Shown: positions 1-5,890 of the stretch, in pieces
Layout of the letters: the number at the start of each line of letters is the position of its first letter
How positions within the stretch are numbered: position 1 is the first letter of the stretch
Source: Deltaproteobacteria bacterium
Lineage (GTDB): Bacteria; Desulfobacterota; SM23-61
Assembly (NCBI GenBank): GCA_026388915.1
Contig: JAPLIW010000640.1
Coordinates: forward strand, 1 to 9,075
Reading direction: 5' to 3'
Length of the DNA stretch: 9,075 bases
Translations under genes and position numbers: made by a program
Notes under the pieces: generated by a model
The model's database searches: none
What the model saw: only the letters and a program-made list of their open reading frames with translations
What the model was told of the DNA's origin: nothing

Positions 1-711
1 ATAGCTGAAAGCGATGGCTTCGGCGAGTTCATTCAGGCTCTGGGCTTCATCTTTATGGTCCCGGTCCCCGTAGGTCGATTCCAGGAAAAGGTAGTCCGCC
101 AGCCGTATTTGGCTCGGGTCTTCCACCAGGAGCTGAGCGGGGCGTCCAATGTCCCCGGAAAAAACGATCTTGCTCGCTTTCCCATTTTCTTCCGCCCAGA
201 GCTCAATGGCCGAGGCCCCCAGGATGTGGCCCGCATCCTGGAAATTCACTCGTAGCCCCGGGAAAGGTTCGAAGGACTCGTTGTATTTCTTCTCCTCAAA
301 AAGGGAAAAGACTTCTTGAGCATCCTTCTGCGTGTAAAGCGGCTGAAGGTGGTCATCCCCGTGGCGGAGGCGCCTCTTGCTCTTCCACTGGGCTTCGGTC
401 TCCTGGATGTGGGCGCTGTCGAGGAGCATGATCTCGAGCAAATCCCTGGTGGGCGGGGTGGTGTAGATCTTTCCCCGAAACCCCTTTTTGGCCATCAAGG
501 GCAGAAGACCGGAGTGGTCGATATGGGCATGGGTGATAAGGAAAAATTCAATCCGCTGCGGCTCATAGGCGTCCGTGTCCCAGTTTCGTTTTTCGATCTC
601 CCCCATCCCCTGGTGCATCCCGCAGTCGACGGCAAACCGGTGTCCCTGGGTTTCCAGGATGTAACAGGACCCGGTGACCGTCCTCGCCGCCCCCATGAAT
701 TTGACTTTCAT
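1..711 (-). CDS. MBL-fold/beta-CASP RNA exonuclease-like hydrolase, N-terminal 237 residues (3' end off window)
   Basis: This is probably a zinc-dependent ribonuclease of the metallo-beta-lactamase/beta-CASP group (the YSH1/CPSF73-like bacterial proteins annotated as MBL RNA exonucleases). The visible part reads without a stop from the ATG at 711 to the window edge. Seen motifs: the family-type start MKVKFMGAARTVTGSCY, the zinc motif HAHIDH at residues 61-66, DAGHILGAS with H162, SGDIG with D187, and ESTYGDRDH at 211-219, which matches the start of the beta-CASP region. Relatives are about 450 residues, so roughly half is missing to the left. The start is fixed by GGGAGGAG about nine bases upstream, with a promoter behind it. 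It is divergent from the other genes and probably unrelated to them. The RNA substrate is unknown; a broader MBL hydrolase role is possible. Confidence 0.9.
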   Translation of the reverse strand, partial: MKVKFMGAARTVTGSCYILETQGHRFAVDCGMHQGMGEIEKRNWDTDAYEPQRIEFFLITHAHIDHSGLLPLMAKKGFRGKIYTTPPTRDLLEIMLLDSAHIQETEAQWKSKRRLRHGDDHLQPLYTQKDAQEVFSLFEEKKYNESFEPFPGLRVNFQDAGHILGASAIELWAEENGKASKIVFSGDIGRPAQLLVEDPSQIRLADYLFLESTYGDRDHKDEAQSLNELAEAIAFSY

Positions 712-754
712 GAATCTGATCTCCTCCCTCGCTCTGAATGCCTTTCATGTCGTC

Positions 755-783
755 ATTATTCCAAGAATGCGACATTTGATCAA
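755..783 (-). promoter_or_regulatory. Sigma-70-like promoter of the MBL/beta-CASP gene
   Basis: Read on the minus strand, TTGATC (778-783) and AATAAT (755-760) are separated by exactly 17 bases. The -35 matches the consensus at four of six positions and the -10 at five of six. Transcription would start near 748, leaving a leader of about 37 bases with a strong Shine-Dalgarno before the ATG at 711. This is a by-eye prediction. Confidence 0.5.
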
Positions 784-820
784 GAGGCGATGTGCTCTCG
801 CCTTGGGCAACATGCCTTTT

Positions 821-841
821 CATTCCGCATTCCGCATTCCG
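821..841. repeat. Three tandem copies of the 7-mer CATTCCG
   Basis: Three perfect head-to-tail copies of CATTCCG are followed by decayed copies (AATTTCG, CATTTTTG) up to about 856. The same flavour of TTTCG/TTCGG-rich short-period sequence recurs at 5590-5637, 5839-5873 and 8171-8219. All of these lie in gaps and none in a gene. Confidence 0.7.
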
Positions 842-866
842 AATTTCGCATTTTTGATCTTTCGGC

Positions 867-907
867 TTGACTTTCGGTTGTCAATATAATAATCCATATC
901 GTAGAAT
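867..907 (+). promoter_or_regulatory. Candidate promoter with inverted repeat upstream of the dehydrogenase
   Basis: TTGTCA at 878-883 and TAGAAT at 902-907 are 18 bases apart, each five of six to the sigma-70 consensus. The -35 overlaps the right arm of a perfect inverted repeat TTGAC (867-871) / GTCAA (880-884) with an eight-base spacer, which could be a small operator. If used, it would give a leader of about 215 bases before the dehydrogenase ATG. The sequence shows the elements; their use is inferred. Confidence 0.35.
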
Positions 908-1053
908 ACAATGGGGAGTTTGATGGGGATGGGTTCACGGATGCAGCCGAGGCGACCCGCACGATTGATCCGCGTTCCGATCCACTCCTGAAAACCAGCC
1001 TTTCACCAAATCGTCCCTGGATGCTTTTCCCGGAGACTTTAGGATCTGAATAG
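871..1053 (+). pseudogene. Possible remnant of a calcium-binding (thrombospondin type 3/dockerin-like) repeat gene
   Basis: A frame open from 871 to the TAG at 1051-1053 has no usable start near its left end, and its only ATG is at 1021. From 916 it encodes EFDGDGFTDAAEATRTIDP followed by RSDP. The DGDGFTDAAE...DP pattern resembles the Asp-rich calcium loops of thrombospondin type 3 and dockerin-like repeats in secreted bacterial proteins. Only one repeat is seen, with no signal peptide, no ribosome binding site and a short unrecognised tail ending at GSE. It overlaps the candidate promoter at 878-907. It could be the tail of a decayed gene or chance similarity. Confidence 0.25.
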
Positions 1054-1128
1054 GCAACATCGGGGGGAATTGTACTTCTTCGTTGGACTTCGAACCCTCC
1101 CCGGATGACTGGAAGCAAGGAAAACACC

Positions 1129-2136
1129 ATGCTGGCGGTAGTCAAAGACTTTTCCCGAAAAGGCGTCTCCCTGCAGGAGGTTTCCCAGCCGGAATTCAGC
1201 CCTTACGAAGTCCTCATCCGGGTGAAAGCCGTGGGTATCTGCGGAAGCGATGTGCGGATCTTCAACGAGGTCACCCCGGGCAGGAAGAAGATCGTCATCG
1301 GTCATGAACTGTCGGGAGAAGTCGCGGATTTCGGAGAGAAGGTCCACAGCTTTAAGAAGGGAGACCGGGTCGCCACCTCCATCTGCATCGGGTGCGCCAT
1401 CTGCCGGTACTGCCGCAAGGGGTACTTCAACCTCTGCGACAAGCTGGAAGAGGTGGGAGTCACCATCGATGGAGGGATGGCGGAATACGTCTCCGTCCCC
1501 GCCCGAAACGTGCACCGAATCCCAGAACATGTTTCTTTCGAGGAGGCGACCCTGGCCGACCCCCTGGCCTGCTCCATTCGGGGGCTGGAGATGGTTAGCA
1601 TCCAGAAGGATTCCTGGGTCTGCGTGCTGGGGCCCGGAACCATCGGCCTATTGGCCGTCCAGATCGCCAAGCGGGTGTTGAGGGCCAGAGTCGTCGTGAC
1701 CGGGACGCGGGAGGATCGTTTGTCCCTGGCCCGACAATTCGGTGCTGACCATGTGGTGAATGTGAATCAGGATGAGCCGGTGAAATTCATCCTGGATAAA
1801 ACCGACGGCGGGGCGGACTTCGCCTTCGAGGCCACGGGTTCCGGGAAAGCCCTGGAGGACGCCTTTTTCTCCACCAAGAAACACGGCTCCATCGTGGCCA
1901 TGACGGTCCACAAGCAAGTCCAGATCAACATGGAGCCGGTCATCCGCAACGAGCTGAAGGTCTTCGGTTCTATCTGTTACAACTACAAAGAATTCGACCA
2001 AGCCCTGGATTTGATCGCTAAGAAGAAGGTGGACCTTGAGTTGTTCACCCCGCATACCTTTCCCCTGACAGAGTACGAAAAAGCCTTTGCCTTCGTCATG
2101 TCCAGGCAAGGGGTCAAGGCGATTCTCAAACCGTAA
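1129..2136 (+). CDS. Zinc-dependent medium-chain alcohol/polyol/threonine-type dehydrogenase
   Basis: This is an NAD(P)-dependent zinc dehydrogenase of the MDR superfamily (sorbitol/threonine dehydrogenase branch), cytoplasmic, 335 residues and full length. The GroES-like half carries the catalytic zinc residues C38 (GICGSD) and H59-E60 (GHELSGEV). The structural-zinc loop has Cys at 89, 92, 95 and 103 plus an extra C86. The Rossmann half has GPGTIG at 168-173. At the usual EPLAC position this protein reads DPLAC (D144). After the second Rossmann strand it has TGTRED rather than an acidic residue, so NADP use is possible. I chose the ATG at 1129 over the in-frame ATG at 1105 because AAGGA lies seven bases before it and MLAVVKDF is a family-like start. 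The next gene follows after 21 bases, so they are likely co-transcribed. The substrate is not determinable; an alcohol, polyol or hydroxy-amino acid is plausible. Confidence 0.92.
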   Translation: MLAVVKDFSRKGVSLQEVSQPEFSPYEVLIRVKAVGICGSDVRIFNEVTPGRKKIVIGHELSGEVADFGEKVHSFKKGDRVATSICIGCAICRYCRKGYFNLCDKLEEVGVTIDGGMAEYVSVPARNVHRIPEHVSFEEATLADPLACSIRGLEMVSIQKDSWVCVLGPGTIGLLAVQIAKRVLRARVVVTGTREDRLSLARQFGADHVVNVNQDEPVKFILDKTDGGADFAFEATGSGKALEDAFFSTKKHGSIVAMTVHKQVQINMEPVIRNELKVFGSICYNYKEFDQALDLIAKKKVDLELFTPHTFPLTEYEKAFAFVMSRQGVKAILKP

Positions 2137-2157
2137 CCCGCGACAGGAGGGGTCAAA

Positions 2158-2400
2158 ATGGTTGCCGGCGTATTGATCCGGACCGCTCCCCAGAGGAGCA
2201 AAGAGGTGTACTGGAAATTGAAGAACATGGAGGGGGTGGCCAACATCGTCCCGGTTTTCGGGCGCTATGACCTGGTGTTGATGATCCGCGCCCTGGACAT
2301 CGATGCTGCCGGGAAGCTGGTGGCCAAGATCCGGGAGATCGAAGGGGTGGGCTATACGGAAACCCTCATCGCCGCGCCCCCGCCGGAAGCGGGTGGATGA
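2158..2400 (+). CDS. Stand-alone Lrp/AsnC ligand-binding (RAM) domain protein
   Basis: This 80-residue protein consists of a single RAM domain, the effector-binding half of Lrp/AsnC regulators, without the helix-turn-helix. Seen features are the opening strand VAGVLIRTA, the FGRYDLVLMIRA core at 34-45, and IEGVGYTETLIA at 61-72, which matches the family ending (GV..T.T.I). The last residues are Pro/Gly-rich and probably disordered. A strong AGGAGG lies seven bases before the ATG. The gene is 21 bases after the dehydrogenase, so probably in its operon. Such proteins form beta-alpha-beta dimers and higher oligomers and can bind amino acids; lacking a DNA-binding domain, this one may modulate a partner regulator or an enzyme. 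The partner and ligand are unknown. Confidence 0.88.
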   Translation: MVAGVLIRTAPQRSKEVYWKLKNMEGVANIVPVFGRYDLVLMIRALDIDAAGKLVAKIREIEGVGYTETLIAAPPPEAGG

Positions 2401-2408
2401 CTCGCTGC

Positions 2409-2461
2409 AAGTTCCAGGTTTGAGGTTCTGCTTTCCCTCTGGGGCCCATAACCTGGGACTT
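2409..2461. repeat. Imperfect 12-bp inverted repeat after the RAM gene
   Basis: AAGTTCCAGGTT (2409-2420) pairs with AACCTGGGACTT (2450-2461) at 11 of 12 positions across a 29-base loop. It lies just after the stop at 2400. There is no T-run after it, so an intrinsic terminator is not supported; it could still cap the 3' end of the transcript. Confidence 0.5.
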
Positions 2462-2591
2462 GAGCGCGGATGTTTCCCCTGAATTCTTCATGCCGGCGTT
2501 TCGTATGAATCTATATCATTAGATCTGTACTATTAACGTGCTGACTCTCTAGATTTGATGAACTCATAAGAAATCAAAAAGTAGGTTTTTC

Positions 2592-2671
2592 CGTCATTCC
2601 GGCGAAAGCCGGAATCCAGTGCTTTCCAGCAGTTATAGGTTTTCTGCACTCCGGTTTTCACCGGAGTGACG
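2592..2671. repeat. REP-like palindrome pair (inward-facing units)
   Basis: The left unit begins CGTCATTCC at 2592 and contains the hairpin CCGGC-GAAA-GCCGG, ending in AATCCAG. The right unit is a diverged inverted copy, CTCCGGTTTTCACCGGAG, ending in GTGACG at 2671. The outer ends (CGTCATTCC/GGAGTGACG) are inverted repeats with one mismatch. Related units occur at 5686-5805 and 6727-6808. The layout resembles bacterial REP/BIME elements, spread elsewhere by RAYT transposases; no transposase is present here. Confidence 0.7.
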
Positions 2672-2729
2672 ATTTTTTACGAGACCATCGAATTTTGTAA
2701 AGAAAAATCTCTTTAGCCAAGGAATCTCT

Positions 2730-2777
2730 GAAATCCCCCCAACCCCCCTTTTTTAAAGGGGGGCGAGGGGGGATTTC
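2730..2777. repeat. 48-bp G/C-tract palindromic element
   Basis: The left arm is GAAATCCCCCC-AA-CCCCCCTTT and the right arm AAAGGGGGG-CGA-GGGGGGATTTC, with only the small AA/CGA interruption unpaired. It would form a very stable hairpin. There is no T-run after it, and it lies about 110 bases before the aminotransferase start. Near-identical C/G-tract palindromes are, to my knowledge, common intergenic repeats in many environmental genomes. Confidence 0.7.
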
Positions 2778-2886
2778 TGGATGGCGCTTGGTCTGGGGCG
2801 GAACCCATTTTCTGGGTTGCGGCTACGCCAAGCTGAGGCTTAAGGAGACAAACCTTCTATTCCATTCCCCGGAGGAGAATTCAAAG

Positions 2887-4197
2887 ATGAACCTGAAGTC
2901 CCTCATTCTGCAACGTACCTCCAAAGACCAGATCCGGAAAGGGATTACCGTCCTGACCAAGGGAGAAGGAATCTATGTGACCGACCAGGAGGGGAAGCGT
3001 TATCTCGACCTGGTCTCGGGGGTGACCCGGCCGGTCCATGTGGGATACGGCCGCAAGGAAATCGCTCAGGCGGTCTATGACCAGATCTGCCAGATGTCCT
3101 ATTTCACTCCCATGCAGTTCACCAACCTCCCCGCCATCCAACTGGCCGAGGTCTTAAAAGAGATCGCCCCGGGGAAGATCGGCTATTTCACCTTCGTCTG
3201 CGACGGCTCGGAGGCGGTGGAGACGGCCATCAAGCTGGCCCGCCATTATCACGCTTTCAAGGGGGAGCACAAGCGGTACAAGGTCATCTCCCGGCGGGGA
3301 GCCTATCATGGAGTCACCGGCGGAGCCCTGCGCGTACTGGGCACGGTGATGCCCATGCGGCAGATCATGGAGCCCCTGGCGCCGGGAACGATCTTCGTGG
3401 AATCTCCTTACTGCTACCGCTGTCCCCTCCACCTGACCTATCCCGCCTGCGATATGGCCTGCGCCAGGGACGTAGAGCGGATCATCGAGTTCGAAGACCC
3501 GACGCAGATTTCCGCCTTCATCGGGGAGCCCATCCAGCAAGGATTCGGAGCCTACGCGCCTCCCCCCGAGTACTGGAAGATCATCCGGGAGGTCTGCCAC
3601 AAGCACGGAATTCTTCTGATCATCGACGAGGTCATCTGCGGGTTCGGACGGACCGGGGAGTGGTTCGGGGTCCAGCATTTCGGCATCCAGCCGGACATCA
3701 TAACCATGGCCAAGGGAATCACCAGCGGGTATGTGCCCCTGGGAGCAGTGGGCTGCACCGAAGAGGTGGTCAAACCCATCGACATCTTCCAGCACCTTCA
3801 CACCTACGGAAACCACCCCGTCTCCTGCGCGGCGGCCTTGAAGAACATCGAGATCATGAAAAAGGAGAATCTGGTCCAAAACGCCAAGGCCATGGGAATT
3901 TACTTTCTGGATGGCCTGAAAACCCTGACCCGCCACCCCACCGTGGGAGAAGTGAGGGGTACGGGCCTGTGGACCGCCGTTGACTTCACCGTGGACAAGA
4001 AGACCCGGGCCCCCTTCTCCACGGACCGGCTGACCAGCCTGGTCACCCGGGCCAAAGAGAAGGGGTTGATCATTAAATTCATGGGGCCGGCCTTGGAGTT
4101 TGCCCCCCCGCTGATCATCCGGGAAGAAGAAATCGACTGGGCCCTCAAAATCCTGGATCAGGTGATCACCGAAGAAGAAAAGGCAATGGGGTTGTAA
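2887..4197 (+). CDS. Class III PLP-dependent aminotransferase
   Basis: This 436-residue cytoplasmic enzyme of the class III (omega/ornithine-type) aminotransferase family moves an amino group, often a terminal one, to pyruvate or 2-oxoglutarate. Seen features: CDGSEAVETAIK at 105-116 (phosphate-binding GSEA), YHG at 140-142 that stacks on the cofactor, IIDEVICGFGRTG at 245-257 with D247, and the Schiff-base lysine K276 in TMAKGITSGY. FQHLHTYGNHPVSCAAAL (301-318) is the usual conserved segment. Cys residues at 176, 179, 188 and 192 form a CX2C-X8-CX3C patch before the active-site domain. I chose the ATG at 2887 because GGAGGAG precedes it by nine bases; an in-frame ATG at 2788 adds 33 residues that do not resemble the family. 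The M20 gene follows after 42 bases. Substrate unknown; omega-amino acids, diamines or taurine-like compounds are possible. Confidence 0.93.
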   Translation: MNLKSLILQRTSKDQIRKGITVLTKGEGIYVTDQEGKRYLDLVSGVTRPVHVGYGRKEIAQAVYDQICQMSYFTPMQFTNLPAIQLAEVLKEIAPGKIGYFTFVCDGSEAVETAIKLARHYHAFKGEHKRYKVISRRGAYHGVTGGALRVLGTVMPMRQIMEPLAPGTIFVESPYCYRCPLHLTYPACDMACARDVERIIEFEDPTQISAFIGEPIQQGFGAYAPPPEYWKIIREVCHKHGILLIIDEVICGFGRTGEWFGVQHFGIQPDIITMAKGITSGYVPLGAVGCTEEVVKPIDIFQHLHTYGNHPVSCAAALKNIEIMKKENLVQNAKAMGIYFLDGLKTLTRHPTVGEVRGTGLWTAVDFTVDKKTRAPFSTDRLTSLVTRAKEKGLIIKFMGPALEFAPPLIIREEEIDWALKILDQVITEEEKAMGL

Positions 4198-4239
4198 GAA
4201 CCTGTTGCCGATTGCCTGCCGCCCGATGAAGGGAAAACA

Positions 4240-5529
4240 ATGAAAAACCTGGATTCTGAAAAGGTAATCAAGAAGATCTTCGAGGAAATCGACCGGGAAA
4301 AGGAGGAGATGGTCTCCACCGCCCGGCAGCTGGTCCGGATTCCGAGCCTGGTGGGGAAAGAACTGGCGGCCCAAAAGTTTATCGAGGGCAAGCTCAAAGA
4401 AATGGGCCTGAAGGTGGACACCTTTGAGGCCAAGCTGGAAGAGGTGAAGGACCACGAAACGTTCATCCAGGTCCCCTACTCCTTTGAAAACCGCCCCAAT
4501 GTGGTGGGCATTCTGGAAGGCTCTCCCCAGGCAAGGTCGCTGATCATCAACGGTCACGTGGACGTGGTCTCCCCCGAACCCGTCGACCGGTGGACCTTCG
4601 ATCCATGGGGAGGGGAAATCCGGGATGGAAAGCTGTACGGCCGCGGGGCCTTGGACATGAAAGGTGGGTTGATCGCCAACCTATTCGCCCTCAAGGCCAT
4701 CCTCAAGAGCGGCTTCAAGCCCAAGGGAAAATTGATCTGGGAAAGTGTCGTGGAAGAGGAGGCCGGAGGAGGAGGAGGAGCCCTGGCCTGCTTTTCCCGC
4801 GGATACAAGGCCGACGGCATGTTCATCCCGGAGCCCTCTTCCGAAAAGTTGTGGGTTCAACACAACGGCATCCTCTACTTCCGCGTCAGAGTAGTGGGCA
4901 AAACCGCCCATGCCGCCCTTTCCCACACCGGGGTGAACGCCATCGGGAAGATGAACAAGATCCACGATGCCCTCCTCGCCCTCGACGAAAAGCGGGCCAA
5001 AGAACACCCCTACCCCCTGCTGGAAAAGGCCAGCGGCGGCCGTTCCTGCAACCTGAACATCGGCACGTACCATGCCGGAGACTGGGCCTCTTCGGTGGCG
5101 GGCATGGCCACGATGGAATGCAGGATCGGGTTTATCCCCGGAGAAAAAGGGAAGGACGTAAAGAAAGAAGTAGAGGAAATCATCGCCCGGGTGGCCCAGG
5201 GCGATCCCTGGCTGAGGGAACACCCCCCTGCTGTGGAATGGTACGGCTGGCACACGGAACCCTGGGTGCAGGACGAAAAACATCCCTTTGTTCAGGCCTT
5301 CTTGAAATCGGCGGCGCCGGTCCTGGGAAAGGCGCCAGATATCAGGGGATTCACCGGAGGCCTGGACACCCGCTTCGGTCCCTACTTCGGGACTCCCGGA
5401 TTTGTATTCGGCCCCAAAGGAGACCGGTTCCATGGGCCGGATGAATACGTGGAGATCGACTCGATCCAGACCGTCACCCGGGTACTCGCCAAGTTTGTCA
5501 TTGATTGGTGTGGATGGGACGCTTTATAG
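4240..5529 (+). CDS. M20-family metallopeptidase/amidohydrolase (ArgE/DapE/ACY1-like)
   Basis: This is a dinuclear-zinc hydrolase of 429 residues, full length for the family, which includes acetylornithine deacetylase, succinyl-diaminopimelate desuccinylase, aminoacylase and carboxypeptidase G2. Metal ligands are visible: H106 in NGHVDVV (with D108), D139 in GALDMKGG, E173-E174 in VVEEEAGG (catalytic base plus ligand), E198 in IPEPS, and H398 in RFHGPDEYV. The middle part (about 200-320) fits the dimerisation lid. After the catalytic Glu pair is a run of five Gly encoded by five GGA codons (4765-4779). AAGGG lies six bases before the ATG. It is 42 bases after the aminotransferase, so the two are likely one operon, suggesting deacylation before transamination. 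It is probably not the biosynthetic argE or dapE, as no arginine or lysine gene is nearby. Confidence 0.92.
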   Translation: MKNLDSEKVIKKIFEEIDREKEEMVSTARQLVRIPSLVGKELAAQKFIEGKLKEMGLKVDTFEAKLEEVKDHETFIQVPYSFENRPNVVGILEGSPQARSLIINGHVDVVSPEPVDRWTFDPWGGEIRDGKLYGRGALDMKGGLIANLFALKAILKSGFKPKGKLIWESVVEEEAGGGGGALACFSRGYKADGMFIPEPSSEKLWVQHNGILYFRVRVVGKTAHAALSHTGVNAIGKMNKIHDALLALDEKRAKEHPYPLLEKASGGRSCNLNIGTYHAGDWASSVAGMATMECRIGFIPGEKGKDVKKEVEEIIARVAQGDPWLREHPPAVEWYGWHTEPWVQDEKHPFVQAFLKSAAPVLGKAPDIRGFTGGLDTRFGPYFGTPGFVFGPKGDRFHGPDEYVEIDSIQTVTRVLAKFVIDWCGWDAL

Positions 5530-5589
5530 ACTCCGTCTCAATGGGGGAGTGAAGGAACAGTGCCTTTCCTTCGCAAATGGTTTAACCAA

Positions 5590-5637
5590 AAATTCGAATT
5601 TCGAAGCACGAATTTCGAAACAAATTCAAAATTCAAA
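5590..5637. repeat. AT-rich short-period repeat (AATTCGAA/TTTCGAA type)
   Basis: The motif ATTCGAA/AATTTCGAA/AAATTCAAA recurs in quick succession, including two copies of GAATTTCGAA. TTCGAA is self-complementary, so the block is locally palindromic. It looks like low-complexity intergenic sequence rather than a regulator site. Confidence 0.5.
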
Positions 5638-5685
5638 TCTCCCAAACACGGACCTCTTGAAAAACCCTTGGAGAAAAGAGGAAGT

Positions 5686-5805
5686 CGTCATTCCGGGCAA
5701 CCCCGGCGAAGGCCGGGGGTGACCCGGAATCCAGGATTTTCTAACAATTCTGGATCCCGGCTCCCGGCTTAAAACCTGCCGGGACAAGTTTCGCCAGGAA
5801 TGACG
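5686..5805. repeat. 120-bp REP-like composite with 9-bp perfect terminal inverted repeats
   Basis: It begins CGTCATTCC (5686-5694) and ends GGAATGACG (5797-5805), a perfect inverted pair. The left half is a nested hairpin: ATTCCGGG (5690-5697) pairs with CCCGGAAT (5723-5730) around CCCCGGC-GAAG-GCCGGGG (5701-5718). GGAATCCAG and CTGGATCCC then face each other across the centre, and the right half is a decayed inverted copy. It is related to the elements at 2592-2671 and 6727-6808 but longer, with an extra G/C hairpin inserted. Confidence 0.65.
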
Positions 5806-5838
5806 GAGGGAATGACTTTTCCAGAAAGCTCCACGGGT

Positions 5839-5864
5839 TTCGGATTTCGATATTCGGATTTCGA
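5839..5864. repeat. Two direct copies of TTCGGATTTCGA
   Basis: Perfect 12-mers at 5839-5850 and 5853-5864 are separated by two bases and followed by TTCGAATTTTG-like sequence. They end only about 26 bases before the LivG-like start codon, so they could overlap the promoter or leader. By composition they belong with the other TTTCG-rich gap repeats. Confidence 0.6.
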
Positions 5865-5890
5865 ATTTTGATTAGGATGGGTTAAAGGTT

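Larger units (their letters stand above)
712..1128. other. Divergent intergenic region, 417 bp
   Basis: This gap separates the minus-strand MBL gene from the plus-strand dehydrogenase. It contains the MBL promoter (755-783), a tandem 7-mer (821-841), a candidate plus-strand promoter with an inverted repeat (867-907), and a possible coding remnant (871-1053). I find no intact gene, tRNA or convincing terminator in it. Confidence 0.7.
2401..2886. other. Repeat-rich intergenic region, 486 bp
   Basis: No gene is supported here. The stretch contains a 12-bp imperfect inverted repeat (2409-2461), a REP-like palindrome pair (2592-2671) and a G/C-tract palindrome (2730-2777). The AT-rich part around 2515-2590 may hold a promoter for the aminotransferase, but I could not identify one with well-spaced elements. 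The start of the aminotransferase is set by GGAGGAG at 2871-2877. Confidence 0.65.
5530..5890. other. Repeat-filled intergenic region, 361 bp
   Basis: No gene is supported between the M20 gene and the LivG-like gene. The gap is nearly filled by an AT-rich AATTCGAA/TTTCGAA block (5590-5637), a REP-like composite (5686-5805) and two direct 12-mers (5839-5864). A clear sigma-70 promoter was not found, so whether the transporter genes start a new transcript here is open. Confidence 0.65.

Noticed and set aside
316..870. 184-codon open frame on the plus strand
   Set aside because: It is the shadow of the MBL/beta-CASP gene on the other strand and runs on through the gap repeats.
911..991. Short leader peptide starting at the ATG at 911
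   Set aside because: No ribosome binding site precedes it and the translation is low-complexity Met/Gly/Arg; the overlapping frame with the DGDGFTDAAE pattern is more informative.
780..1145. 121-codon open frame on the minus strand
   Set aside because: Its C-terminal part (KMRNSECGMRNE) is a translation of the CATTCCG tandem repeat, and the frame crosses the dehydrogenase start; no ribosome site.
2409..2461. Intrinsic terminator after the RAM gene
   Set aside because: The stem is plausible but the loop is 29 bases and no T-run follows, so I list it only as an inverted repeat.
2788..2886. Upstream in-frame start for the aminotransferase (33 extra residues)
   Set aside because: The extra residues do not look like the family, and the GGAGGAG site is placed for the ATG at 2887.
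3154..4557. 467-codon open frame on the minus strand
   Set aside because: It lies antisense to the aminotransferase and the M20 gene, whose catalytic motifs are intact; its low-complexity Gly/Leu/Asp-rich translation fits no family and it has no supported start.
5402..5722. 106-codon open frame leaving the M20 gene into the gap
   Set aside because: It overlaps the end of the M20 gene out of frame and then reads only repeats; no ribosome site.
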